A stretch of 64,000 nt of DNA, taken from the NCBI GenBank assembly GCA_030544215.1, contig JARZZO010000008.1:15867114-15931113 (forward strand), read 5' to 3'. Below the pieces are notes generated by a model. The model saw only the letters and a list, made by a program, of their open reading frames with translations. It searched no databases and had not been told where the DNA came from. Made by a program: the position numbers and the translations under genes. Of this stretch, positions 13,201-23,134 are shown piece by piece (the stretch's first letter is position 1; each line of letters opens with the position of its first letter). The DNA comes from Zantedeschia hybrid cultivar. Its lineage: Eukaryota > Streptophyta > Magnoliopsida > Alismatales > Araceae.

Positions 13201-14001
13201 ATTCTCACGGCAACGGAATACTTCACCAAGTGGGCAGAAGCTGAAGCGTACGTGGAGATCAAAGCATCAACCGTCTGCAAGTTCATCATGAAGAACATCA
13301 TCATCCGATTTGGAATTCCAAGCACCATCGTCACCGACAACGGACCGCAGTTCGTGTCACAAGAATTGAAGGACCTCTGTAACAGGTATAAAATTGCATT
13401 GCATCATTCATCTCCTTATTATCCGCAAGGCAATGGCCAAGCAGAGGCAACAAATAAGACTTTGATAAAAATTATCAAAAAGACATGCAAATCTAACCAA
13501 TTCGCAGATTGGCCAGAAAAATTGGTTGAGGCTTTATGGGCCTACCGAACTTCAATCCGCACACCTACTGGTCAAACTCCTTATTCCTTAACATTTGGAA
13601 TGGAGGCGGTAGTTCCATATGAGATCCTTATACCGTCCTTAAGAGTACAATTGAATAAGGAATTTTCTATTGATGAACATCGTTCAGCACTCCTTGCTCA
13701 ATTGGAACTTTTAGACGAAAAAAGATGGTCAGCTGCTAATCATGCAAAAGTTTATCAAAATAGACTAGCACGTTTTTATCAAAAGAAAGTCATTGAACGT
13801 AAGTTCAAAGTCGGTGAAATGGTTGTTAAAAGAATTTTTATAAAACCTGGTGGTCCGCGTTCTAAGCTCCAACCCAACTGGGAAGGACCTTATGTTATAT
13901 CGCACGCTTTTCCTGGTAATGCTTATCGTCTTGTTAATGTAGAAGGAGAAGAGTTAAAACATCCCTGGAATGGTTTACATCTTAAGAAATACTACCCTTA
14001 G
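10096..14001 (+). pseudogene. pol: Element C pol: RT, RNase H, archaeal-type RNase H, integrase; one in-frame stop
   Basis: The frame is open from 10096 to 14001 apart from a TGA at 10759-10761 in the conserved FA-x-SYEDMPGLD block, where Trp is usual. Reverse transcriptase (about 10850-11320) has the YVDD catalytic motif. A first RNase H/connection domain follows (about 11690-12090). A second, archaeal-type RNase H (about 12170-12550) has HFDGA, AEYEA, GDSQ and ADALA acidic residues. Integrase (about 12940-13640) has an HHCC zinc finger, DIIGP, TDNGPQF and the catalytic Glu in GQAEATNK. The C-terminal part is basic and lacks a chromodomain. Dual RNase H defines the Tat lineage. Confidence 0.9.
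10110..10119 (+). promoter_or_regulatory. A9 slippery run at the gag-pro/pol frame change
   Basis: Nine A residues followed by C. In the gag-pro frame the heptamer A AAA AAA fits a -1 slippery site. A -1 slip leads into the frame open from 10096 to the pol ORF. Alternatives are a removed intron, as described between protease and RT in Ogre, or simple indel drift in the A run. Confidence 0.4.
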
Positions 14002-14766
14002 GTTAAAAAGTTGATCAGTATGGTACAAAGACCAGTGGAATCAGAAAATTTATAAACTCAAATTTCCTTATTAGTCTGAATAACTTAATTTCAAGCCCAT
14101 TACTGCACACACTGACACGTTTGATTCGTGAGTAACAAGAGATGACAAGTCCTAAAGAATATCGAAAGCTTGACCGAAAGTGTAAAGTACAAATCATTCA
14201 TTTTTTTTGAAGCAAAATTCTGTTTTATACTCGGCCCATGATGTCGGAACGAGACTTAGAATAGATTACCAAGAATACCCGCCATCTTAGTAGGAGGCCG
14301 TCATAAAAAAATGGGGGAGATCCGTCCCAAAGTGAAAGAAAAGAAAAAAGAATAGCGAAAAGAAAAAGAAAGGCAAAAGCCAAATGTCAAATCGAAAGGC
14401 CATTACATTACAAACGTTACATGAAGGCCATGAAATGAAATAAAAGGGAACGCAAGGTCGATAAATACCCCGGAAAGAAAATGATCGAACCCCAACGGAT
14501 ATTAGGGTAGGAAAGGGACATCTTTTTAAGTCTCCGGAACCTTCTTATGGGCTTTCTAAACTTATTCTTCTTTTCTTTCTAAAGAGATGTACTCCAAACT
14601 TAAGGAATTGCTTACATTGACTAAGGGTCAAATCATCAAATGGGATCACGAATGGAAACACAAATTCAAACACGATGGGTTTAACTTAAGTTGTTAAAGA
14701 ACAATTTGGAAATTAAGTTAATAAATGAATATGATCTTTTGATCTGAGTACCATGCTGATCTCTTA

Positions 14767-15070
14767 GTCAAAAACCCAAAGAAAATAAATATACATCAAA
14801 AATCCAAAAAAATACATAAGTCAAAAAAAACCCAAAGAAAATACATATACATCAAAATTCCAAAAAAATACATAAGTCAAAAAAAACCCAAAGAAAATAC
14901 ATATACATCAAAATTCCAAAAAAATACATAAGTAAAAAAAAAATTCAAAAAAAAAACATATATCAAAAAATCCAAAAAAAATACATATGTCTCAAAATTC
15001 AAAAAAAAAATACATATGTCAAAATTCAAACAAAAAAAATACATATATTTCAAAACCACAAACAAAAATG
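14767..15070. repeat. 56-bp A-rich tandem repeat between pol and antisense gene 1 of element C
   Basis: CCCAAAGAAAATA recurs at 14775, 14831 and 14887, a period of 56. Each unit contains CATATACATCAAAA and AAAATACATAAGTC. It degenerates into shorter A-rich variants to about 15070. It occupies the same structural position as the 67-bp repeat of element A. Confidence 0.85.
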
Positions 15071-15433
15071 AATATTTCAAAACAACAAAAATATTTCAGT
15101 TAGTATCTGCTTGTTGCATTTAGTATGTTTCATTTTTTTTTTATTTTCAGTGAGCATCCGTTTGCTTGTATGTTGCACTTTGCTTAAGTTTGATTATTCT
15201 CATTACCTTTGTTAATAAAGGCTATGCCCCTTGACCATTTATTGAAGAAAAGATTGATTGACCATTTATTTGGTCAGGCAAGGGGCTAAGCCTAAATAGA
15301 TACTTAACCTGTTTGTTAAGTGTGTACAGGATGCAAGATAAACACAGGAACACAAGATTGGAGCCAAAAGTTTCATGTATATTATCAAAAGGTGTTTTTG
15401 TACATGATACATGAAAAGAAGATACATAAGCCC

Positions 15434-18287
15434 TCAAGGCTGGCTCTCTCCTCCGCCCTCGTCCAACTGACTCTGGGCCTCGTCAGGCGCATCCGGTGCT
15501 GGCCCTCGGCTAGGAGGTGGAGGTGGTCCCATCGCGCTCGGACCCGCCTGACCGGAAGACGCGGCAGCACTGGCGGTGAAGGCACTGGTTAGACCGCGCT
15601 CTTGTGCACGCTGTCGACCACGCCTGTACCTCTCTTCCACACTCCGGCGCTCATGCTCCGCGATGCCAAGCTGGACCCGAAGAGCGGATATCTCAGCATC
15701 CATCTTCTACCGCTCCTGCCTTTCCCGCTCTCGCTCCTCGTTGATGACTTCCAGGCGAGTCTGGAGGCGCCCAAGATCTCCAGCCGAAAGTCGGGCCACC
15801 TGCTCCTCTAGAGCCCGGATCCGTTCTGCATCAGCCTCTGCCCGAGTCGCTGCAGCACGGGCATGCTCTGTCTCCGCTTCAGCCCTCTGAAGGGCTTCCT
15901 GAAGCTCAGCAACCTGCAAAGGAAGATTTCGTTAGTCCAAGGCAATCAAGCAAGTAATCAATTTCAGAATTCAAAAATTGAAGAACTTGCCTGAGCAGCA
16001 CGGTCCTCCTCCGCTAGAGAAGCCCGGTGGATGGCGGAGGCGAGCTGACTCTGGAGGTCAGCCATAGCAGCGTCACGAGTGGATGAGGAAGATGAAGCTC
16101 CATGAGTAGGAGGAGCCGCCTGGGTGTAGACGGCTCGCTGCACCAGAAAGACAACTATCAGTGGTTAATTGTCAAAACAATTAATTATTTAAAACATGCA
16201 TTCATATTCATTCATACATACCAGGTCATACAGTTCCTTCTGGACTTGTTCTAGCTGGGCCTCCGCATCATGTAGGCGGGCCCGGAGGTCGACGATGACC
16301 GCATCACGCGCGTCCTGCATGACATACATACATTCATTCACAAATATAAATCAAGATAATAATAAAATTAAAGACGCATGAATGCATACTTACATCGAGT
16401 GGTCGGAGGAGCCGAAGCTGATCGGCATAGTGGGCCCGATACTGCTGGAGGTAGGCCTCGCTACTCTCCGCTCGGGACTCCACTCTGATACCCCGACGGT
16501 GCCAGTCCTCGTACTGCTCCGGGAATTTAGCACGCCAGTCGGTGAGTGCTTGCTTCCCCCTCATGCTCCTTCCGACGCCCTCCGGGACCTCCTCGTCAAT
16601 CCACTCCTGGTGGAGGCCCAGGGTCCTCATCACGAGCCGGAGACGGAGGAGCTCGATCTCATTGAGGCAATGCACCCACATTTGCCTCCCGAACCGCCTC
16701 CTGCCAGCCGTCACCCACGGCTGACCCTCCTCATTCATGCCCAAGTATGGGCGCCATATCACCTGCATATAGGTTAGATGCATTCATAAATAACTTGCAT
16801 TTAATAAAAATTTAATGAAATTGAACAAGTTAAAAGTTTACCAGAAGTTCTGGATAATCCAGAAACTGACGGCGGAGGGCCGTCAGCTGGTGATGCTGTG
16901 GAGCCGTGTCCACAATCGGCTGCCAACGGCAGGCGAAAGGAACGGCGTTCGGACGGATGATCCTCGCTCTGCCGAGCAGAAAGTAGTAATAGCTCCACAC
17001 CTGCATTTATGAACATATAGGTTAGAAGAAGCATCATATTATATTGCATTGCATATAACAAATAATTAAACACTTTAATACCTGAAGAAATGGTGAGAAG
17101 CCACTGATAGTAGTCTCGCGGTCCGGCGTGACCGCAGATAGATCAGCAAAGAGGTGAGCCAGAAGGGCTGCACCCCAGGCATACTCTCCTAGGCTACCTA
17201 GGTCATCTAACAAGTAAAGAAATCTACAGTGGATATGGTCGCCCTTCGTACCGAAGAGCAACCGACCGAAAAAGAAAACTAAGAAGACTCTAAGCTGTCT
17301 ATCTGTCTCCTCTACCTGATCAGGGTCGCTGCAGTAGACTAAGGAGGACGACTCGGCTAGCCTAATCCTGAACTCCTCCCGGGTCTCGTCAGATCGACGC
17401 CGGGGCTCATCTAGACCTAGGGCTGCCTCTACTTCTACCCTAGGAACCATCCTAGACTCTCTACCTATGCTAGATACTTCTATCCCTAGTAATACCTCAG
17501 CCAATCCCTGGTAGTTGGGGTAGGTCACCCCACTCACAGGTCGACCCTCTACCCGGAGGCCAGTAATCCTGGCCACATCCTCTAGGGTGGGGACCATATG
17601 CCCCCATGGCATTAGGAATGCCCGACTCTCTGCGTGCCAACGCTCCCTGAGCGCCTGCAGCAGGACCAGATCAAGCCAAAATGGCTCGATGTCCAGCACC
17701 TCGCCGAATCCCATCTGACGCAGGCGCGCCTTCTGGAAATCCAGGAGCCCTCTATAAGCCCCAACTACTAAGTCCCATGAAATCCTAGCCCTCATCACCC
17801 CCTGCAAATAAAAATATAAAAATAAGGTCAGTAATAAATAAAAGAACAGGGAAATTCACTTTCTGTTTTGAAAGGCGTCAACACTCACAGACGTGTTTTA
17901 AAACACGTCCACACGCCTTGACGCCATTCAACATAATTTTCTACCTAATTAAAATTCGGAATTTATCTTGAAAGACGTCAGCCCAAGGCGACGCCTTTTG
18001 AATGGCGTCACCTGGTCTGGACGCCTTTCAAGCCCAAATTCCGGGTTCTTTCGAGAACCCCGTTTTCTCCCTCTTTTCTCATCCAACCACACCCACAGGG
18101 AGCTTACCGTGTGGAGGTCGCCCTCCTCTTCTTCTTCCACCGCCATGGGTGCCGGTAGAGGGAGTTCTTCCTCCAAGAACGCCGCCGCCTCCGCGAGAGC
18201 CGCCGGGACCTCCTCGGGAGCTTCTTCTTGCCTCCGCCTCCTCTTGGCTAGGGTCTTAGTCTTCCCGGAACCTTCACCGCGTTCCAT
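15434..18287 (-). pseudogene. Element C antisense gene 1: multi-exon plant-mobile-domain plus coiled-coil protein
   Basis: Exons inferred from frame and splice motifs (minus strand): 18287-18108 (60 codons, basic then acidic; donor GTAAGC), 17801-17082 (240 codons), about 17001-16842, about 16773-16391, about 16317-16223, about 16141-15989 (GC donor), about 15914-15434. Exon 2 carries the plant mobile domain (ALRERW, WGHMVPTLEDVARITGL). The later exons form an Arg/Glu coiled coil and a Pro/Ser-rich tail. Breaks: an extra A in the run at about 16978-16984 shifts exon 3, and an in-frame TAG lies at 15704-15706. Plant mobile domains occur in MAIN-type silencing proteins and in transposons. Capture by an ancestral element is inferred. 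Confidence 0.8.
17868..18031 (+). repeat. Palindromic modules (4) in intron 1 of antisense gene 1
   Basis: Half-sites start at 17874, 17904, 17974 and 18004, in two head-to-tail pairs. In each pair the right arm of the first copy runs into the left arm of the second (TTTTAAAA at 17895). The gap is 10 bases in all four. Confidence 0.85.
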
Positions 18288-18413
18288 GGCTTGAGAAGAA
18301 GGAGATTTGGGGGAGAGATCGTCGGAAATTCGTCGCCGGTGCGGTGAGGGAAGAGAGAGTTTTTGGAAAAGTGAGGAAGAAAGGGGGGCCTTCGCGGGTT
18401 TGTTAACGAAGGG

Positions 18414-18895
18414 CTGAAAAGCGTCGACTGAGGATGACGCGTTTTTGGCACGCGTTTTTGGCACTGACAGAGGTTTGAAGTTGAATGAAAGGCGTCCACC
18501 TAGATAGACGCGTTTCAATATTTTTGTCAGAACCGTACAGAGGGAAATCATGAAACGCGTTTTACTGTGTTGACGCTTTTCAGAGAATTAATCATGGAAT
18601 TAATGACAGAATCCTGGAAAAAGTAGGAGAGAGAGTTGAAAGGCGTCATGATGAACAGACGCGGTTTAACGTTTAAATCGGGTTTTTGAGGATTTAATTG
18701 AATTTTTGGAAAAGAACTGAAGTTGAAAGGCGTCATTATGTACAGACGCGGTTTAACGTTTAAATCGGGTTGAGGATTAAATTGAATTTCTGGAAAAGAA
18801 TTATGGTTGAAAGGCGTCAGATTAGACAGACGCGTTTTTAACTTTTTCATTGAATTTATTATTGAAAGGCGTCTTTCTGACTGGACGCGTTTTGC
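18414..18895 (+). repeat. Palindromic module array (7) immediately upstream of antisense gene 1
   Basis: Half-sites start at 18420, 18491, 18556 (degenerate, CGCGTT), 18642, 18729, 18813 and 18868. The region lies 5' of the minus-strand ATG at 18287, so it is promoter-like for that gene. Copies at 18642, 18729 and 18813 share related centres (ATGATGAACA, ATTATGTACA, AGATTAGACA), indicating local duplication. Confidence 0.88.
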
Positions 18896-19109
18896 ATTAA
18901 ACAGAACCCGAACTGTTGAATTTTCAGGAAAAATCAAGTTTTCTCTAAAGAAAAAATCATGTGCACTTCACAGAAAGTTGAGGAAAGGTTTTGAGGCATA
19001 AAAAAAAACTTCTTTATTCAATAAAATTCTTTATTACATCATGAATAAAAGAAAAAGGGGACTTTCAAGGAAGGATTTCATGAAGACCTTTAAGATAAGG
19101 AAATTTCAA

Positions 19110-20459
19110 TCATTTGTCTCTATCTTTAGAGGATCTTACACGGTAACTGAAGCCAAGATTCCATAAAGTGGTAATGATTTGTACGGCTTCATAGTCTTCG
19201 TCGGATTCCAAGTCGCGCTTCTTGATCGGAAGTGTGGGAGAGAACTCGGGGAATTCACGACGGCCCAAGCTAAGTTGAGTAAGGCACCGATGTGAATTGT
19301 ACAGCACGAATTCGGTGGCTCCGATCAACTTAAGGTCTGCTCCTGCTGCACGACGCACCCACACAGGTTTTCCAACCAAAGCAAGTGGAGACGAGTCGAA
19401 TATGTCGGACGTCATGAGCTTTAAATATTCTCTCCAATCGGCTCGGGTCTTGAGTTTTGGAACCTTGTTAACCATATACTCATTGAACTTTACAACATTA
19501 GCTATGCAATGAATTGGGCTATTCAAGTAAATCTGAGATGGATTCAGAGGCCTTTTCTTGCTGTGCTCAAATTTGAAGTGAAGTTCAACCCATAAGGCGA
19601 AGAGAAGCATGCATCCGTAAGGAGGACGGCCCACAGACGCTGCAGAAAGCCCGCTATAAAGATATGCTAAGAGTGCAGTGCTAATGGATTTACCTTCGAA
19701 GATTGCGCATATAGCACTAACTTGGTCATCTTCTAAGATGTTATCCTGCGCAGAAAAGAATAAGGCACCGGCTAGGCATGTAACTAAGGCTTTTGTTACA
19801 TCCTCTGCTTCATCCTCTCTTAGATCATCAATTTCGTACAGCGTCCACTCGGCTAGCTTGGTGAGATTGATCCCCTTCTTAGTGAGACATCCTTTAGCTT
19901 CTGAAGGATCTTTCATGATAGATGTCAACAATTGTTGACCGGTGATTCTCTCTTTCATCAAAGCTATCTTCTCTTTGTTCTCTTTGGTCTTTGGGAGACC
20001 CAAAAGAAGCTCCGCCTCCTCTAAAGAATTGTGCACTCGAAATCTTGAAAGAAGAACGTGTGAGTTTGGGGATGCCACCACTCGATCAAGGCGCCCATAG
20101 CCGCCCAATCCGCGTTCGTGCTCTTGTAATGCTTGGCAAGCACTACAAGACCTTGAAGATTCCACTTGGATATGAATACTTGCATAGAAAGCTTGATGCT
20201 TTTTGCAAGTTTACGGATCCAAGGTAAGGAGGTGAACTTCCTTGGGCCAGGAAACATGGGATAGTTCTGAAAATCAAAAGAAAAGACGAAGAACATGATG
20301 AGGAACATGAAGAACGTGATGAAGAACATGAACATAATGAAGAGAATTGAAGAAGAAGTTGATTGGACTTACTTGGAGATTGGGATTTCTTCCATTGAGG
20401 TGATTCTCCACATCTGAAAATTGCTCCAAGGACATCTTCATCTTCTTGCTTGAATTCAT
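19110..20459 (-). pseudogene. Element C antisense gene 2: plant-mobile-domain-like protein, frameshifted
   Basis: Exon 1 is 20459-20373 (29 codons, starting MNSSKK) and ends at a GTAAGT donor. An acceptor TTTTCAG opens exon 2 at 20266 (NYPMFPGPRKF). The first part contains ALIEWWHPQTHTF and ECTI, which read like the start of a plant mobile domain. The frame then hits a TAG at 20021-20023, and the rest (EEAELLLGLP onward to 19110) is in another frame, so one indel lies near 20030-20045. The remaining about 300 residues are Leu-rich and globular with no catalytic motif I recognise. It is distinct in sequence from antisense gene 1. Confidence 0.68.
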
Positions 20460-20705
20460 ACTCCCTTTTTCGGAGTTCTTCCTCCTTGAAGCTAGAGAAC
20501 CTTGGAAACCTTGAAACCTTGAAGAAACCTTGAAGAAAACTATACTTTTGATCTTTGGATTGTAGTGGGATTGCTTAGGAGCGACCTAAGGGTGTTTATA
20601 TAGACAACATTGCGATCCTAGGAAGACTTTTCCGGATTGGAAAAGGGGTGTGCATTGATAGAGTTGGAATCCGAGTAGAGAACAGTCAGAAACCTGTTTC
20701 TGTGA

Positions 20706-20775
20706 GTGAAAGGCGTCGAGTAGAACTGACGCGTTTCAAAATTAAAAGGCGTCTTCACGACTAGACGCATTTCAG
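20706..20775 (+). repeat. Palindromic module pair upstream of antisense gene 2
   Basis: Half-sites start at 20712 and 20748, each with a 10-base gap. They lie about 250-310 bp upstream of the minus-strand start at 20459, again a promoter-like position. Confidence 0.85.
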
Positions 20776-21808
20776 ATCTTTATATGTGTTCTATCCGAAA
20801 TTCAATGTTTTGATGTTTAAATTGAATATTGGTTTGGAATTACTGATGATTTTATTGCAGAAAATTTAAGAAACCTGAGTGAAGCAAGAAGATCCCACTA
20901 TGGGAATTTATGAAGTCTCGACCGTGGCTAAAAAGACGGTTATTTCTACCCCTGTACTATTTCATGTAATTAATTTTGCATTCGCATTATTACTATATGA
21001 TAAATATTTATTAGAGCATATCAAGGACCTTGTAATTTTGATGAAACTGGAATTTGAGTTCCCCTACAACAAAAACAGTGATAATTCCAGAGGATTCTTA
21101 ATCGCACGGATAGGCCGTTGATTGTTAATTAGTGAGGACGATGGTTCAACTTTTGTAAAACGGTGCGTGGATAAACGAGTTTCGGCTTAGCACTGAATTA
21201 CAAGAATTGGTATCTTGACTCATTAATGACAATTTAACAATATTATCCTTGATTAATTTATATTTTATTTGACTTTATATTTTTCTTTTAGCCCAGCATG
21301 CATCATGTAGGACTTTGAAATCATTGTAATAAGAATTAATTATTGATTAAGTTTCAGACCATTAATCAAATAATCAAAACATGATATGAAATATTCCATT
21401 CTGAATTGAGTATCTTGATTATCTTCGAGGTTCGCTTGAAGATATCCTTGGAATTCTATCCTTGATTGGATTCTTTATCCAATATTCTTGTTTTCTTTTA
21501 AGATCCATCATGGCTGCAGCACGTCCACATTGGCTGGCAAACGCTCCCCATGATGAAACCTACAGTGTCTACGACCTGGGGTACTTCCCACTCCGAGGAG
21601 GTTGATCGACCTTATTTTATTTCCTTGTCTACTTCATCCAGACAGGATTGATTCCATTGATTTCTTTGAACTATCTTCATTGATGATTTCGAGAAAAATT
21701 CCAATCATGTGATGTTAAGAGCGTGTCTCATCACACCTTGGCATCACCTTTTCAGTACATTCCATTTCATTTCACTCCCTTGCAAAGACGATGCCAAGGT
21801 GAGGCAGC
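20776..21808. other. Element C non-coding segment before the 3' LTR
   Basis: AT-rich with no supported gene. The last bases before the LTR, AAGGTGAGGCAGC, are the only candidate for a polypurine tract and it is weak. Confidence 0.5.
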
Positions 21809-23134
21809 TGTAGACACGCTAATTTTGACATCATTTCGAGTAAATTTCATATCATATAATAAATGCCTCAGAATGGTCTGATAATTAATCATTGATTAAT
21901 TTTTATTAATATTTTTAAGTGTCGGGTCAAATAGACATGCTTAAGTTAATCAATTGAATTGATTTTAGCTCAAATTTCAGTTAAAATATGAAGAATCCTA
22001 AAAGGCGTCGACCCATGTGGACGCCATTTAGAGTTTATTCCTATTTTAATGTTTAAATTTGAATTTTAATTAATTGATTTATTAACTAAAAGGCGTCTGT
22101 TAAGGTCGACGCGTTTTAGGTTTCCTAAGCTGTTTTAACTTCTCTTCTTGATGTTTATCCTTATCTTAATTAGAGTAAAAGACGTCTACACACGTGGACG
22201 CGTTTTACCTAATAAAGATAAAGATAAGTTTTCCCGGATATTTATCCTTATCTTAATTAATCTTAAAGGCGTCAGCCATGGTGGACGCGTTTTAGATAAT
22301 TACAGATAAAGATGAATTAATCAGTAATTATCTGACGATTAAGGTGGATAAATCCTAGATTTTTCCATGTTAATCGCGAACGCAGAAAATGCCTATAAAT
22401 ACCTTGCATCTCAAGGAGTAAAAAAAAAAAAAAAAAAAAAAGAGAGAGAGAGCCACAACGTTATAGCAATTTGGAGATCGAAGCAACCACGCCGGAGCGC
22501 TGCCATTTACAGAAGACGGCTTCCTTCTTCAAGATTTTCATTCTTCAAAGCTTCAACCAACTAAACTGGGCATAAGTTTTTCATATCTGAATTTCATTTT
22601 CATTCATTAGTTTCATTCTCTCATACTCACTGCATGCAACACACACCACATCATTAATTTTTCAAAACCCATCTGTTCTTAAGGGGTTTCAAAGCCATCT
22701 AAACAAGTGAGTTGCTGTTTTAAACATGTTCACAACCATGGTTAGCTTTGATATTATTTCTATTTAGATTCTCATCACTATTTCTTCTTTATTTTTCTGT
22801 CTCTCTGTCTGCTGTATCCAACAACTGAATAACAAGAAATCAAAAAGAGGGAAATCAAGCAAAAGTCAGGAGAACTTCTAGACGATCCTCAACATTCAAC
22901 AGCAAGAACAAAAGAACAAGAAGAGGCTCTCTTTCTTCAGCCGGCTGAAGGAGGGGAACCAAGGATTCAATCTTCCGCGTTTAAACAGGTAGGCGATCAA
23001 ACTCTTTTGAAGCTTTTTAGTTAAAAGTTTCTGGCGATCACAGCACCTTAGTTGCATTTTTTTAATAGGTTAATTTACCCTAAACAACATAGTTTTTTCA
23101 CATAAATCACACGAGCAAATTTTCAGCACCTACA
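21809..23134 (+). repeat. Element C 3' LTR
   Basis: 1,326 bp, about eight substitutions from the 5' LTR by eye (for example ACATGC versus ACATGT). Palindromic modules lie at 21998-22295 and the TATA box at 22394-22401. Target duplication CCGGT follows at 23135-23139. Confidence 0.97.

Larger units (their letters stand above)
3163..23134 (+). mobile_element. Element C: Ogre/Tat-like Ty3/gypsy retrotransposon with two antisense plant-mobile-domain genes
   Basis: It is 19,972 bp with two 1,326-bp LTRs (TGTAGACACG to CACCTACA) that differ by about eight substitutions. The target duplication is TCGGT/CCGGT, 4 of 5 matching; the change is consistent with a C-to-T transition after insertion. Order: LTR, PBS, leader, gag-protease-G-patch, RT, RNase H, archaeal-type RNase H, integrase, tandem repeat, antisense gene 1, antisense gene 2, LTR. 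Dual RNase H and the G-patch place it in Tat, close to Ogre. It lies in B's 5' LTR and must be younger than B. Coding regions carry stops and frameshifts despite the near-identical LTRs. Confidence 0.95.

Noticed and set aside
2523..20775. CRISPR-like reading of the repeated GCGTC/GACGC units with variable centres
   Set aside because: Centres are only 10 bases, spacing between units is irregular, the host is a plant and there are no cas genes; these are dispersed palindromes in retrotransposons.
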